NCBI RefSeq assembly: GCF_024345855.1
Contig: NZ_JAGQBX010000015.1
Span: forward strand, 1-53,622
Direction: 5' to 3'
Source: Synechococcus sp. GreenBA-s
GTDB lineage: Bacteria > Cyanobacteriota > Cyanobacteriia > PCC-6307 > Cyanobiaceae
DNA: 53,622 nt
A model generated the notes under the pieces. The model worked only from the letters and a program-made list of their open reading frames with translations, was not told the origin of the DNA and did no database searches. Positions 46,344 to 53,622 of the stretch are shown piece after piece. A program made the translations under genes and the position numbers. Positions within the stretch are counted from its first letter, which is position 1. Every line of letters starts with the position of its first letter.

Positions 46344-48941
46344 GTGGCGAGTCCATCCCTGGCGAGTCCATCCCTGCCGATCGAGCCGCTGCTCCCCGAG
46401 CTGGTGGAGCGGCTGCCCGCCGGCGGCACTTTGCTGCTGCAGGCCCCTCCCGGCGCCGGCAAGACCAGCCGCGTGCCCCTGGCCCTGCGGGAGGCCCTGG
46501 CCTGCGCGGGCGGTCCGGACCATGGGCGCATCCTGATGCTGGAGCCGCGGCGCCTGGCCGCCAAGGCGGCCGCCGAGCGGCTGGCCCAGGGCCTGGGGGA
46601 GCGGGTCGGGGAGCGGGTGGGCTACCGGGTGCGGCTGGAGGCGCGCACCTCGGCGGCCACCCGCATCGAGGTGCTCACCGACGGCCTGTTCCTGCGTCGC
46701 CTCCAGGCCGATCCCGCCCTGGAGGGCGTGGCCTGCGTGATCTTCGACGAGTTCCACGAGCGGCGCAGCGAGGCCGACCTGGCCCTGGCCCTGCTGCGGG
46801 AAGCCCGCGGCGTGCTGGCCCCGGAGCTGCGGCTGCTGGTGATGTCGGCGACGCTGAACCTGCAGCCCCTGGCCGAACAGCTGCCCGAAGCGGAGCTGCT
46901 CACCAGCGAGGGCCGGGCCTTCCCGGTGGAGATCAGCCACCAGCTGCCCAGGGAGCGCGAATCCCTGGGCCAGCAGGTGGTGCGGGGGCTGGAGCAGCAC
47001 TGGCTGGATCGCCGCGGCCCCGGAGAAACGGTGCTGGTGTTCCTGCCGGGGCAGCGGGAGATCCGCCACTGCCTCGACGCCATCGGTTCCACCGGCTGGG
47101 GCTCGGACCTGGAGCTCAGCCCGCTGCACGGCGACCTGTCGCTGGCGGCCCAGGGCCAGGCCATCGCCGCGGCCCGCAGCCCGGCCGGCAAGCTGGTGCT
47201 GGCCACGGCCATTGCCGAGAGCTCCCTCACCCTCGCCGGGGTGACCCTGGTGATCGACAGCGGCCTCAGCCGTCGCAGCCGCTTCGATCCCAACACCGGC
47301 ATGGAGAGCCTGGTGACGGTGCCCGCCAGCCTGGCCAGCGCCGAACAGCGGGCCGGCCGGGCCGGACGCCTGGGGCCAGGGCGCTGCCTGCGGCTCTGGT
47401 CGCCGGCGGAACAGCAGCGCCGGCCGGCCTTCGATCCCCCCGAGATCCAGGAGGCGGATCCGGCCCCCCTGGTGCTGCAGCTCGCCCAGTGGGGCGCCGG
47501 CCTGGGGGAGGCGCTGCCCTGGCTGGAGCCACCGCCGCGCGCCCACCTGCGGGAGGGCCAGGAGCTGCTGCGGCAGCTGCAGGCGGTGGACGGGAGCGGC
47601 ACCCTCACCGCCCACGGCCGGGCCATGGCGGGCCTCGGCCTGCATCCGCGCCTGGCCCACCTGCTGCTGGGGGCCCGGGACCTGGGCGAAACCCGCCTGG
47701 GCTGCGCCATCGCCACCCTGCTCAGCGAGCGGGATCCCCTCAGCCGCGAGCAGGACGGCTGCGACCTGAGGCGCCGGCTGGACTGGCTGGAGCGGGGCGG
47801 GCGCGATCCGCGCCGCCAGCAGCTGCAGCGCCTGCAGGAGCAGCTGGAGCGGCAGCTGGCGGGCCTGCCGCAGCCGGTGGCAGCTCTGGACACCTCCACC
47901 GCGGCCCCAGGCTCCGCGCCAGCGTCGAAGCCCACCAGGCCTTCCGCCGCCCCCCGTCCCCACACCGACCCGACGGCGGCCGCCCGGCTGGTGGCGCTGG
48001 CCTACCCGGAGCGGGTGGCCCTGCTGCGACCCGAAGGCCAGGGCCGCTACCTGCTGCGCAGCGGCCGGGGCGCCCAGCTGCACCCCAGTGATCCCCTTCT
48101 CGGCAGCGAGGTGCTGGCGATCGCCCGGGCCGATGGGGCCGGCGCCGACTGCCGCATCGCCCTGGCCCTGCCCATCGATCGCGGCAGCCTCGAAGCCCTG
48201 GCGGCGGAAGCCGGCGAGGAGCGGCAGCTGGTGGACTGGGATCCGCGCCAGCAGCGGGTGCGCTGCGAGCGGGAGCTGCGGCTGGGGGCCCTGGTGCTGG
48301 AGCGGCGCCCCTGGCCCGAGGCCCCGGCCGAGGCCGTGCAGGCCGCGCTGCTGGAGGGGCTGGCCAGCGGCGGGCTGGCGCTGCTGCCCTGGTGCAGCGC
48401 CAGCCACCAGCTGCAACGGCGCCTGCAGCTAGCCCACACCCATCTGGGCGCCCCCTGGCCCGATCGCAGCGAGGCAGCGCTGCTGAGCCATCCGGAGGGC
48501 TGGCTGGGAGACCAGCTCCCTGGCCTGCGCAGCGCCGCCGACCTGCAGCGTCTGAACCTGGTGGAGGCCCTCTGGAGCGGCCTGGACTGGGACCAGCGCC
48601 GCCAGCTCGACGCCCTGCTGCCGGAGGCCATTCCCATCCCCTCCGGCCGCCAGGCCCGCCTGGACTACGGCGACGGCGAGCCGGTGCTGGCGGTGAAGCT
48701 GCAGGAGCTGTTCGGACTGGCCGAAGGCCCCAGCGTGCTGCAGGGGCGCCTACCGGTGACGGTGCACCTGCTCTCCCCCGCCGGCCGGCCGGCCGCCATC
48801 ACCCGGGACCTGGCGGGGTTCTGGCAGGGGGCCTACCGCCAGGTGCGCGCGGAGCTGCGCGGCCGCTACCCGCGCCATCCCTGGCCCGAGGATCCGACCA
48901 CGTTCCAGGCCACGGCCCTCACCAACCGCCGCCTCCGCTGA
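46344..48941 (+). CDS. hrpB: HrpB-type ATP-dependent helicase
   Basis: An 865-aa DEAH/RHA-type helicase. Walker A P-G-A-G-K-T-S lies near residue 37, motif II is F-D-E-F-H-E (DEFH) near 138-143, S-A-T follows near 172, and the second RecA-like domain ends with Q-R-x-G-R-A-G-R. The C-terminal half has the HrpB-specific domain, with a Y-R-x-V-R-x-E-L-x-G-R-Y-P-x-H-P-W ending. HrpB function is not well known; RNA substrates are assumed. The GTG start lies in a 15-bp direct repeat, so the start has an equivalent two-copy A-S-P-S-L at residues 2-11. Confidence 0.92.
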   Translation: MASPSLASPSLPIEPLLPELVERLPAGGTLLLQAPPGAGKTSRVPLALREALACAGGPDHGRILMLEPRRLAAKAAAERLAQGLGERVGERVGYRVRLEARTSAATRIEVLTDGLFLRRLQADPALEGVACVIFDEFHERRSEADLALALLREARGVLAPELRLLVMSATLNLQPLAEQLPEAELLTSEGRAFPVEISHQLPRERESLGQQVVRGLEQHWLDRRGPGETVLVFLPGQREIRHCLDAIGSTGWGSDLELSPLHGDLSLAAQGQAIAAARSPAGKLVLATAIAESSLTLAGVTLVIDSGLSRRSRFDPNTGMESLVTVPASLASAEQRAGRAGRLGPGRCLRLWSPAEQQRRPAFDPPEIQEADPAPLVLQLAQWGAGLGEALPWLEPPPRAHLREGQELLRQLQAVDGSGTLTAHGRAMAGLGLHPRLAHLLLGARDLGETRLGCAIATLLSERDPLSREQDGCDLRRRLDWLERGGRDPRRQQLQRLQEQLERQLAGLPQPVAALDTSTAAPGSAPASKPTRPSAAPRPHTDPTAAARLVALAYPERVALLRPEGQGRYLLRSGRGAQLHPSDPLLGSEVLAIARADGAGADCRIALALPIDRGSLEALAAEAGEERQLVDWDPRQQRVRCERELRLGALVLERRPWPEAPAEAVQAALLEGLASGGLALLPWCSASHQLQRRLQLAHTHLGAPWPDRSEAALLSHPEGWLGDQLPGLRSAADLQRLNLVEALWSGLDWDQRRQLDALLPEAIPIPSGRQARLDYGDGEPVLAVKLQELFGLAEGPSVLQGRLPVTVHLLSPAGRPAAITRDLAGFWQGAYRQVRAELRGRYPRHPWPEDPTTFQATALTNRRLR

Positions 48942-49782
48942 GCAGGTGGCCGTAGCCGAAGTGGACCAGGCCCTCGGCGATGCCCGCACAGCCCTCCGCC
49001 CGCGCCCGGTACACCGAGGGCAGGCGCGGCAACGCCGCCACCAGATCGGGCTCGGCATTGCCCACCATCACCCCGGCCAGGCCGGTCTCGAACATGGCCA
49101 GGTCGTTGAGGCTGTCGCCGGCGGTCACCACCTGGCGGCCATCGAGCTCCAGCCACTCCAGCAGCGCCAGCAGGGTGGAGCCCTTGTTCACCCCCGGCGG
49201 CAGCACGTCGAAGTAGCGGTCCCCCGAGAGCACACAGTCGGCACCGGCGGCCTCCAGCCGGGGGATCAGGGCCCGATCGAACACCTCCACATCCACGAGA
49301 TAGGCCAGGCGGCGGTTGGTGGCCCTGGGCTGGAGCGTCAACCCGGGCTGACCCTGCAGCAGGGGTTCCAGCCGTTCCTGCAGGCCCTGCCAGCGGGACT
49401 CGATCGGTTCCAGGGCCAGGGGGAGTGGCTGCAGGCTGCGGCCGCAGGCCACGGTGCAGCCCACATCGCCGATCACCAGATGCGGGGGGTGCAGGCCCGT
49501 GGGCTCGTCCTGCTCCAGCACCTCGGCGATCGACTCCAGCGACCGGCCGGTGCTGAACACATGCAGAACCTGCTGCCGGCACGAGGCCAGCCAGGCGTAG
49601 AAGCGACGCCGCTCCTCCCGCTCCCCCTCCAGCAGGGTGCCATCCAGGTCGGTCACCAACACCAGCTCGGGGCTCTCGGGCAGGGGGGCGGCGAGCTGGT
49701 CCTGGAGGCGCTGGCGGGGACTGGCGATGGGGTGGGCGGCGGCGGTGGTTCCTGCGTAGGCCAGATCCCCTGGGCCCGTCAA
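48919..49782 (-). CDS. HAD hydrolase, sucrose-phosphatase-like (type IIB)
   Basis: A 287-aa HAD enzyme with a C2B cap. Motif I is V-T-D-L-D-G-T-L with both Asp, motif II includes F-S-T-G-R-S, motif III the lysine of V-N-K-G-S-T, and motif IV A-G-D-S-L-N-D. This set and the length fit sucrose-6-phosphate phosphatase and related osmolyte phosphatases. No sugar synthase is next to it, so the substrate is uncertain. The only in-frame start in reach is TTG at 49782; its N-terminal 35 residues may not be real. It overlaps hrpB's 3' end by 23 nt. Confidence 0.82.
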   Translation of the reverse strand: MTGPGDLAYAGTTAAAHPIASPRQRLQDQLAAPLPESPELVLVTDLDGTLLEGEREERRRFYAWLASCRQQVLHVFSTGRSLESIAEVLEQDEPTGLHPPHLVIGDVGCTVACGRSLQPLPLALEPIESRWQGLQERLEPLLQGQPGLTLQPRATNRRLAYLVDVEVFDRALIPRLEAAGADCVLSGDRYFDVLPPGVNKGSTLLALLEWLELDGRQVVTAGDSLNDLAMFETGLAGVMVGNAEPDLVAALPRLPSVYRARAEGCAGIAEGLVHFGYGHLLSGGGGW

Positions 49783-49840
49783 GCCAGGTCAGCCCGCCTC
49801 GGGAGCGGCCGGGCGTCAGCAAGACTGGACCGATCCGAGA

Positions 49841-50023
49841 GTGCCGGCCCTGGCCCTGCCCTACCCCAAGAACCGCCGCGACGGTGCCCGCCTGCTCAGC
49901 AGTGCCCTGGTGATCACCAGCATCGGCCTGATCGCCCACAACCCCTTCGGCTGGAGCGTCGCTGGGCTGGGGGGCCTGGTGAGCCTCTACTGCTGGAGCT
50001 GCTACCGCCGCCTTGAGCGCTGA
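49841..50023 (+). CDS. Small two-helix membrane protein upstream of xseA
   Basis: A 60-aa protein: a basic start (residues 10-17), a hydrophobic helix at about 18-33, then N-P-F-G-W and a second helix at 38-53, ending Y-R-R-L-E-R. A hairpin membrane protein is likely. Its stop overlaps the xseA start by 11 nt, so it is translationally linked to the exonuclease genes. GTG start. Function unknown. Confidence 0.65.
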   Translation: MPALALPYPKNRRDGARLLSSALVITSIGLIAHNPFGWSVAGLGGLVSLYCWSCYRRLER

Positions 50024-51173
50024 GTCCGGGCTGCCTCGCTACAGCGTCGCCGAGCTGAACCAGGCGATCGGCACGCTGCTGGAGCGGGGCTTTGCACCCC
50101 GCTTCCTGCTGGATGCCACGGTGTCGCGGCCCCAGCTGAAGAAGGGCCACCTCTGGCTCACCCTGGTGGACGACCAGGCCTCGATCTCGGCGGTGGTCTG
50201 GGCGTCGCAGCTGGCCAAGCTCGCCCACCAGCCCGCCGAAGGCGATGGGGTGGTGGTGGTGGGGCGACTCAACTTCTGGGCCGCCCGGGCCAGCCTCTGC
50301 GTGCAGGTGCTGGATCTGCGCCCCAGCCTGAGCGCAGTGCTGCGCCGCTTCGAGCAGGTGCGCCAGGCCCTGGAGCCGGAGGGGCTGTTCGCGCCGGAGC
50401 GCAAGCAGCCCCTGCCCCAGCTGCCGGCCGCCATCGCCCTGCTCACCAGCGTGCCCAGCTCCGCCCTGGCCGACATGCTGCGCACGGCCGCCGAGCGCTG
50501 GCCCGCCACCCGCATCCATGTGGTGCCGATCCCCGTGCAGGGGGCGGTGGGGGAGCAGATCTGCCAGGCCCTCACCAGCGTGATCCTGCAGGCCGAAGGG
50601 CTGGGCCTGGACGCGGTGGTGCTGGCCCGCGGCGGCGGCAGCCGTGAGGATCTGGCCGTGTTCGACGGCGAGGAGCTGGCCCGGCTGATTGCCGTCTGCC
50701 CGCTGCCCGTCGTCACCGGCCTGGGCCATGAGGACGACACCACCATCGCCGATCTGGTGGCCGACTACCGGGCGGCGACGCCCACGGCGGCGATCGTGGC
50801 GCTGCTCCCGGAGCGGAGCGCCATCAGCCAGGCCCTGGGGCAGCTCCGCACCCACCTGGGCCAGCTGGTGGCCCTGCGCCTGCAGGCGGAGCGTCAGCGC
50901 CAGCGGGGCCGCCAGGAGCTGCTGGATCGCTGCCATCCCAGCCGCTTGCTGCAGGAGCGGCGCCGGGAGCTGGGCCACCGCCTCGAGCTGCTGGGGGCCC
51001 TCTCACCCCAGCGGCTGCTGGAGCGGGGCTTCGCGCTGGTGCGCGGGGGGTCGGGCCAGCTGCTGCGCTCGGTGGGGCAGGTGCACGCGGGCGACAGCCT
51101 GCAGGTCGAGCTGGCGGATGGCAGCATCGAGGCCCAGGTCACCGCGGTGCGGCCCAGCTCCCGGGAGTCCTGA
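50013..51173 (+). CDS. xseA: Exodeoxyribonuclease VII large subunit
   Basis: A 386-aa XseA. The N-terminal OB-fold (residues 10-105) binds single-stranded DNA; the catalytic domain carries V-L-T-S-V-like P-S-S-A, the G-G-G-S region near 208-212 (A-R-G-G-G-S-R-E-D) and the G-H-E-D-D-T-T family motif near 244-250, then D-Y-R-A-A-T-P-T-A near 257-265. The coiled-coil part that normally binds XseB subunits is short. Together with XseB it degrades single-stranded DNA from both ends. TTG start overlapping the preceding small gene; xseB follows after 47 bp. Confidence 0.93.
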   Translation: MSAESGLPRYSVAELNQAIGTLLERGFAPRFLLDATVSRPQLKKGHLWLTLVDDQASISAVVWASQLAKLAHQPAEGDGVVVVGRLNFWAARASLCVQVLDLRPSLSAVLRRFEQVRQALEPEGLFAPERKQPLPQLPAAIALLTSVPSSALADMLRTAAERWPATRIHVVPIPVQGAVGEQICQALTSVILQAEGLGLDAVVLARGGGSREDLAVFDGEELARLIAVCPLPVVTGLGHEDDTTIADLVADYRAATPTAAIVALLPERSAISQALGQLRTHLGQLVALRLQAERQRQRGRQELLDRCHPSRLLQERRRELGHRLELLGALSPQRLLERGFALVRGGSGQLLRSVGQVHAGDSLQVELADGSIEAQVTAVRPSSRES

Positions 51174-51220
51174 GCCGCCGCTGCGGCCAGCCCGATCCCC
51201 CACCCCCCCATCCCAAACCT

Positions 51221-51655
51221 GTGGCCGATCCCCGCCTCGAAGACACCGCCGCCGGGGAGCCCGACGCTCCCAGCACTGCCGGGAGCGGCCGCAAGCCCGC
51301 CAGCGCCAAGCCGCGCCGGACGCGCGCAGCCGCCAAGGCCGAGGCCGAGGCCAGTCCAGCGGGTGCCGGGCCCCGGGGAAGGGCCGCGGCGGAGACCGCA
51401 CCCTCCCCCCGGGAGGGGGACGCCCCCTCGGAGGACTGGTTGGCGGACATCGCCAGGCTCAGCTACCAGGAGGCCCGCACGGCCCTGGAACTGGCCCTGG
51501 CCCAACTGCAGTCCAGCGCCCTGGAAGTGGAGGAGATGGCGGGGCTGTACCGGCGCGCCCAGGCCTACGCCGAGCGCTGCGAGGCCGTGCTGCAGCAGGT
51601 GGAGCAGGACGTGATCCAATGGGACCCCCAGACCCTCGCCCCCCCTGCGCCATGA
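51221..51655 (+). CDS. xseB: Exodeoxyribonuclease VII small subunit with long N-terminal extension
   Basis: A 144-aa protein whose last 70 residues are the XseB helical hairpin: L-S-Y-Q-E-A-R-T-A-L-E-L-A-L-A-Q-L-Q, then L-E-V-E-E-M-A-G-L-Y-R-R-A-Q, then C-E-A-V-L-Q-Q-V-E. Usual XseB is about 70-80 aa, so roughly 70 N-terminal residues are extra; they are Ala/Pro/Lys/Arg-rich and look disordered. A shorter product from an internal start cannot be excluded. GTG at 51221; the stop overlaps the next gene as ATGA. Confidence 0.85.
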   Translation: MADPRLEDTAAGEPDAPSTAGSGRKPASAKPRRTRAAAKAEAEASPAGAGPRGRAAAETAPSPREGDAPSEDWLADIARLSYQEARTALELALAQLQSSALEVEEMAGLYRRAQAYAERCEAVLQQVEQDVIQWDPQTLAPPAP

Positions 51656-52041
51656 CTGCCCCGTCAGGCCCCCCGAACCGCTCCGCCGGAACGGCACCCG
51701 ATCCCCGCCTGGCCTGGGTCTACCTGGCGCTGGCGATGGCCGGAGCTGTGCTGCCCTGGCTGGCCAACCTGGAGTTCATCCGCCTGTCCGGCAACGCCTT
51801 TGATCTGGCCCTGTTCGTGGCCCAGGCCAACGCCAACCCGGCCGCCCAGTCGCTGTCGCGCGATCTGCTGGTGGGGGCCTCAGCGGTGACGATCTGGATG
51901 GTGGTGGAGAGTCGCCGCCTGGGCATGCGCCACCTGTGGGTGGTGCTGCTGAGCTCGGTGACGATCGCCTTCGCCTGTGCAGCACCGCTGTTCCTGTTCC
52001 TGCGCGAGCGGCGCCTGGCCGAGCTGCAGAGCCAGGGCTAG
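51652..52041 (+). CDS. DUF2834 membrane protein
   Basis: A 129-aa protein with three hydrophobic helices at about 22-40, 72-86 and 93-116. The F-D-L-A-L-F-V-A-Q-A-x-x-N-P-A-A region and the E-S-R-R-L-G-M-R-H-L-W segment are typical of the DUF2834 family, as is the C-terminal P-L-F-L-F-L-R-E-R. Function is unknown. The ATG overlaps the xseB stop (ATGA), so it is part of the xseA-xseB transcript. Confidence 0.85.
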   Translation: MTAPSGPPNRSAGTAPDPRLAWVYLALAMAGAVLPWLANLEFIRLSGNAFDLALFVAQANANPAAQSLSRDLLVGASAVTIWMVVESRRLGMRHLWVVLLSSVTIAFACAAPLFLFLRERRLAELQSQG

Positions 52042-52086
52042 GAACGACGCCCCCAGCCCAATGTCTCAGGGCCGGCGGGGCGTGGC

Positions 52087-52434
52087 CTACTCGTCGTCCA
52101 CCACCTGGGCGACCACGTCGATCGTGGCATCGCTGGCCGTCACTTCGGGCGGGTTGGCCGTCGCCCCCGGAGGACCGGAGGGATCCAGCACAAACCCGCA
52201 GGCGGGGCAGACCGACTGGCCGAAACTGACGCTGCCGCAGGCCGGACAGGTGGTCAGACGCCGCTTGGCCAGTTGCCAGGCCACGAACCCGGCGCCGGCC
52301 AGCAGCAGGGGGCCGACGACGACTAGCAGGGTGACACCCTCCAGCACGTCGAGGAACAGACGACCGGCCAGGCCCGGGGCCAGCAGCAGGAGCGCCGCCA
52401 GGGCGATCCAGATCCAGGGGATGGGCCGCTGCAT
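52087..52434 (-). CDS. Membrane protein with zinc-ribbon tail
   Basis: A 115-aa protein with hydrophobic helices at about residues 7-24 and 36-53, followed by a zinc ribbon: C-P-A-C-G near 64-68 and C-P-A-C-G near 76-80. The remaining tail is acidic (D-A-T-I-D and a final D-D-E). Cyanobacterial proteins of this layout are common but unnamed. The ATG at 52434 overlaps the stop of the preceding gene by one base. Metal binding is inferred from the cysteine spacing. Confidence 0.72.
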   Translation of the reverse strand: MQRPIPWIWIALAALLLLAPGLAGRLFLDVLEGVTLLVVVGPLLLAGAGFVAWQLAKRRLTTCPACGSVSFGQSVCPACGFVLDPSGPPGATANPPEVTASDATIDVVAQVVDDE

Positions 52435-52670
52435 CAGCGCTTGAAGCGCGGGTCCGATTCCATCCAGCGCTCCAGGGCGGCGAGGCCCTCGATGCCGGCC
52501 CAGCCGCAGAACAGGGCCGCCAGCACCAGCGCCGCCACCAGACCCACCGTCACCAGAACCGGCACCAGGGCCAGGGTGGCCATCGTGATCAGCACCAGCG
52601 AGCCGACGCCTGTGGCCAGCAGCAGCAGGCTGGCCGGCAGGGGCCGGATCGCAGGAATCAGCTTGCCCAA
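52434..52670 (-). CDS. Small two-helix membrane protein
   Basis: From TTG 52670 the frame gives 78 aa with two hydrophobic helices at about 13-36 and 37-56 and a soluble C-terminus (A-L-E-R-W-M-E-S-D-P-R-F-K-R). GTG starts at 52718 and 52751 are possible but overlap the YihY gene by 29 and 62 nt. The gene lies between YihY and the zinc-ribbon protein on the same strand, and its stop overlaps the latter's start. I do not assign a function. Confidence 0.6.
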   Translation of the reverse strand: MGKLIPAIRPLPASLLLLATGVGSLVLITMATLALVPVLVTVGLVAALVLAALFCGWAGIEGLAALERWMESDPRFKR

Positions 52671-52689
52671 GGCAGAACAGCGGATCTCC

Positions 52690-53604
52690 TTATCCTGCAG
52701 CCCCGGGCGGCTCTGCACCCACAGACCAGGGTGTGGATCGCCCCCCAACACCCTGACGGCTGAGCACCACGCTGACGGCCATGCCGTAATAGACGATCAG
52801 CCCCACCAGCCACACCCACAGGGTCAGCACGAGCACGCCGCCGATCACGCCATAGGCCTGGAAGCGATTGCTGAGGGAGAGCAGGCTGCGCCCCAGGGCC
52901 AGGTTGAGGCCCGTCAGGGCGGTGCCAATCAGCAGGGCACCGGGGATCAGAGGCCGCAGCGGAATGGGGCGTGACGGCAGCACCCGCAGCAACGCCAGGG
53001 CGAGCAGCCAGGCAATCACCAGGGACAGCAGCAGGTCCACCACAACAGGGAGTGGAACCCAGAGCTGAAGGCCCGGCGGCAGCCAATCCGACAGGGCGGC
53101 CCGCCAGGTTCCTGCACTGAGAAAACGAAAGGTTGTCAGCAGTTGATCGAGCACGATCAGCAGACCGATCAACAGCACCAATCCGAAGGCCTTGGCGCGC
53201 AGTCTCAGGAAGCGCCAGATCAGGACCGACCAGGGCAGCGGCTGCACCGGCACGGGGCGGAAGCCCCAAAGCCTGTCAGCCCCGCGATGCAAGCTCAGAT
53301 AGGCATTGCTCGCTGTGACCAGCAGAAACAACACACCCACCACTCCGGCTCCCACCCCCTGGCGCACCAACTTGGCGAGGGTGGAGCCCACCATGGGCAC
53401 CACCGCCGGGGGCAGCACTTGATCCGCCCAGGCGAGAATGTCCTCGACCAATCCGTCCTGCCGCCCCAACAGACGACTGGCCACACCCAGCGCAATCAGG
53501 AGAACCGGAAAGAACGACTGGAGGCTGTGGTAGGCAAAGGCTGCGCTGAGATCGATGCAGTCCTGCCGGTCCCAGAGGCGATAGGCCCACCAGCCGATCT
53601 TCAC
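52690..53604 (-). CDS. YihY/BrkB-family membrane protein, possibly truncated at the window edge
   Basis: A 304-aa protein with about six membrane helices. The family pattern is present: an N-terminal A-A-A-F-A-Y-H-x-L-Q-S-F-F-P-V, S-N-A-Y-L-S-L near residue 98, and W-V-W-L-V-G-L-I-V-Y-Y-G near 265-276 with conserved F-Q-A-Y-G before it. YihY/BrkB proteins were once called ribonuclease BN by mistake; their role is unknown. GTG at 53604 is the first in-frame start, but the frame stays open to the edge, so the true start may be outside. Confidence 0.88.
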   Translation of the reverse strand: MKIGWWAYRLWDRQDCIDLSAAFAYHSLQSFFPVLLIALGVASRLLGRQDGLVEDILAWADQVLPPAVVPMVGSTLAKLVRQGVGAGVVGVLFLLVTASNAYLSLHRGADRLWGFRPVPVQPLPWSVLIWRFLRLRAKAFGLVLLIGLLIVLDQLLTTFRFLSAGTWRAALSDWLPPGLQLWVPLPVVVDLLLSLVIAWLLALALLRVLPSRPIPLRPLIPGALLIGTALTGLNLALGRSLLSLSNRFQAYGVIGGVLVLTLWVWLVGLIVYYGMAVSVVLSRQGVGGRSTPWSVGAEPPGAAG

Positions 53605-53622
53605 GGTGTGGCGAACACCCCC

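Noticed and set aside
46344-46373. 15-bp direct repeat at the hrpB start
   Set aside because: Two copies only, encoding A-S-P-S-L twice at the N-terminus; probably a small duplication with no regulatory meaning.
46250-48416. Long open frames overlapping hrpB on both strands
   Set aside because: They are Gly/Ala/Arg/Pro- or Gln/Leu-rich shadow translations. HrpB motifs run without break in the chosen frame.

Overview
The window is a gene-dense, very GC-rich stretch of a cyanobacterial chromosome, most likely from the Synechococcus/Cyanobium picocyanobacterial group. The markers are a phycobilisome rod-core linker (CpcG), a CpcS-type bilin lyase, the plant-type ferredoxin:thioredoxin reductase catalytic chain, NarM, the cyanobacterial SufR-sufBCDS arrangement, and several small families largely restricted to cyanobacteria (DUF2973, DUF2834, DUF4912). 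Copies of the HIP1 octamer GCGATCGC agree with this. I see no tRNA, rRNA, CRISPR array, insertion sequence or prophage.

Layout. 1-4.7 kb: a molybdopterin oxidoreductase cut by the left edge, YjbQ, NarM, a glutamine amidotransferase and a DUF1543 protein. 4.7-11.4 kb: the Fe-S assembly operon on the minus strand (ftrC-sufB-sufC-sufD-sufS, with the DUF1543 gene 3 nt behind), divergent from its repressor gene sufR. A palindrome between the two transcription units is the likely SufR operator. 11.4-13.9 kb: a DMT exporter and phycobilisome genes (cpcS, cpcG). 14-19.7 kb: DUF4912 protein, a phospholipase D-like lipoprotein carrying an EF-hand loop, two small exported proteins, phosphoglucomutase. 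19.8-23.7 kb: a porin without an S-layer homology domain, the GltS glutamate symporter, and a broken Anbu (proteasome-like) gene. 23.7-28.1 kb: an RND efflux pump operon without an outer-membrane partner. 28.2-33.1 kb: RarA fusion protein, a secreted protein with its own clear promoter and terminator, a phosphopantetheinyl transferase and BCP peroxiredoxin. 33.1-40.2 kb: CoaX, CysH, a type II NADH dehydrogenase, a HAD phosphatase, HflX, 1-Cys peroxiredoxin and AnmK. 40.2-46.3 kb: a ribbon-helix-helix regulator with a divergent basic protein, several tiny conserved genes, an ABC-F ATPase and an HtrA-type protease. 46.3 kb to the end: HrpB helicase, a sucrose-phosphatase-like HAD enzyme, exonuclease VII (xseA-xseB), small membrane proteins and a YihY-family protein at the right edge.

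Common threads are redox and Fe-S biology (Suf, FTR, two peroxiredoxins, NDH-2, CysH), light harvesting (CpcG, CpcS, a possible NblA-like protein), envelope and transport functions (porin, RND pump, GltS, DMT, HtrA), and DNA metabolism (RarA, ExoVII, HrpB, which is helicase-like). Most genes are tightly packed with ATGA or TGATG overlaps. I do not see a large undescribed system. The observations most worth a second look are the SufR-type operator placing ftrC under Fe-S control, the degraded Anbu gene, the EF-hand in the PLD lipoprotein, the long palindrome before pgm, and the ribbon-helix-helix gene pair with palindromes between its members.
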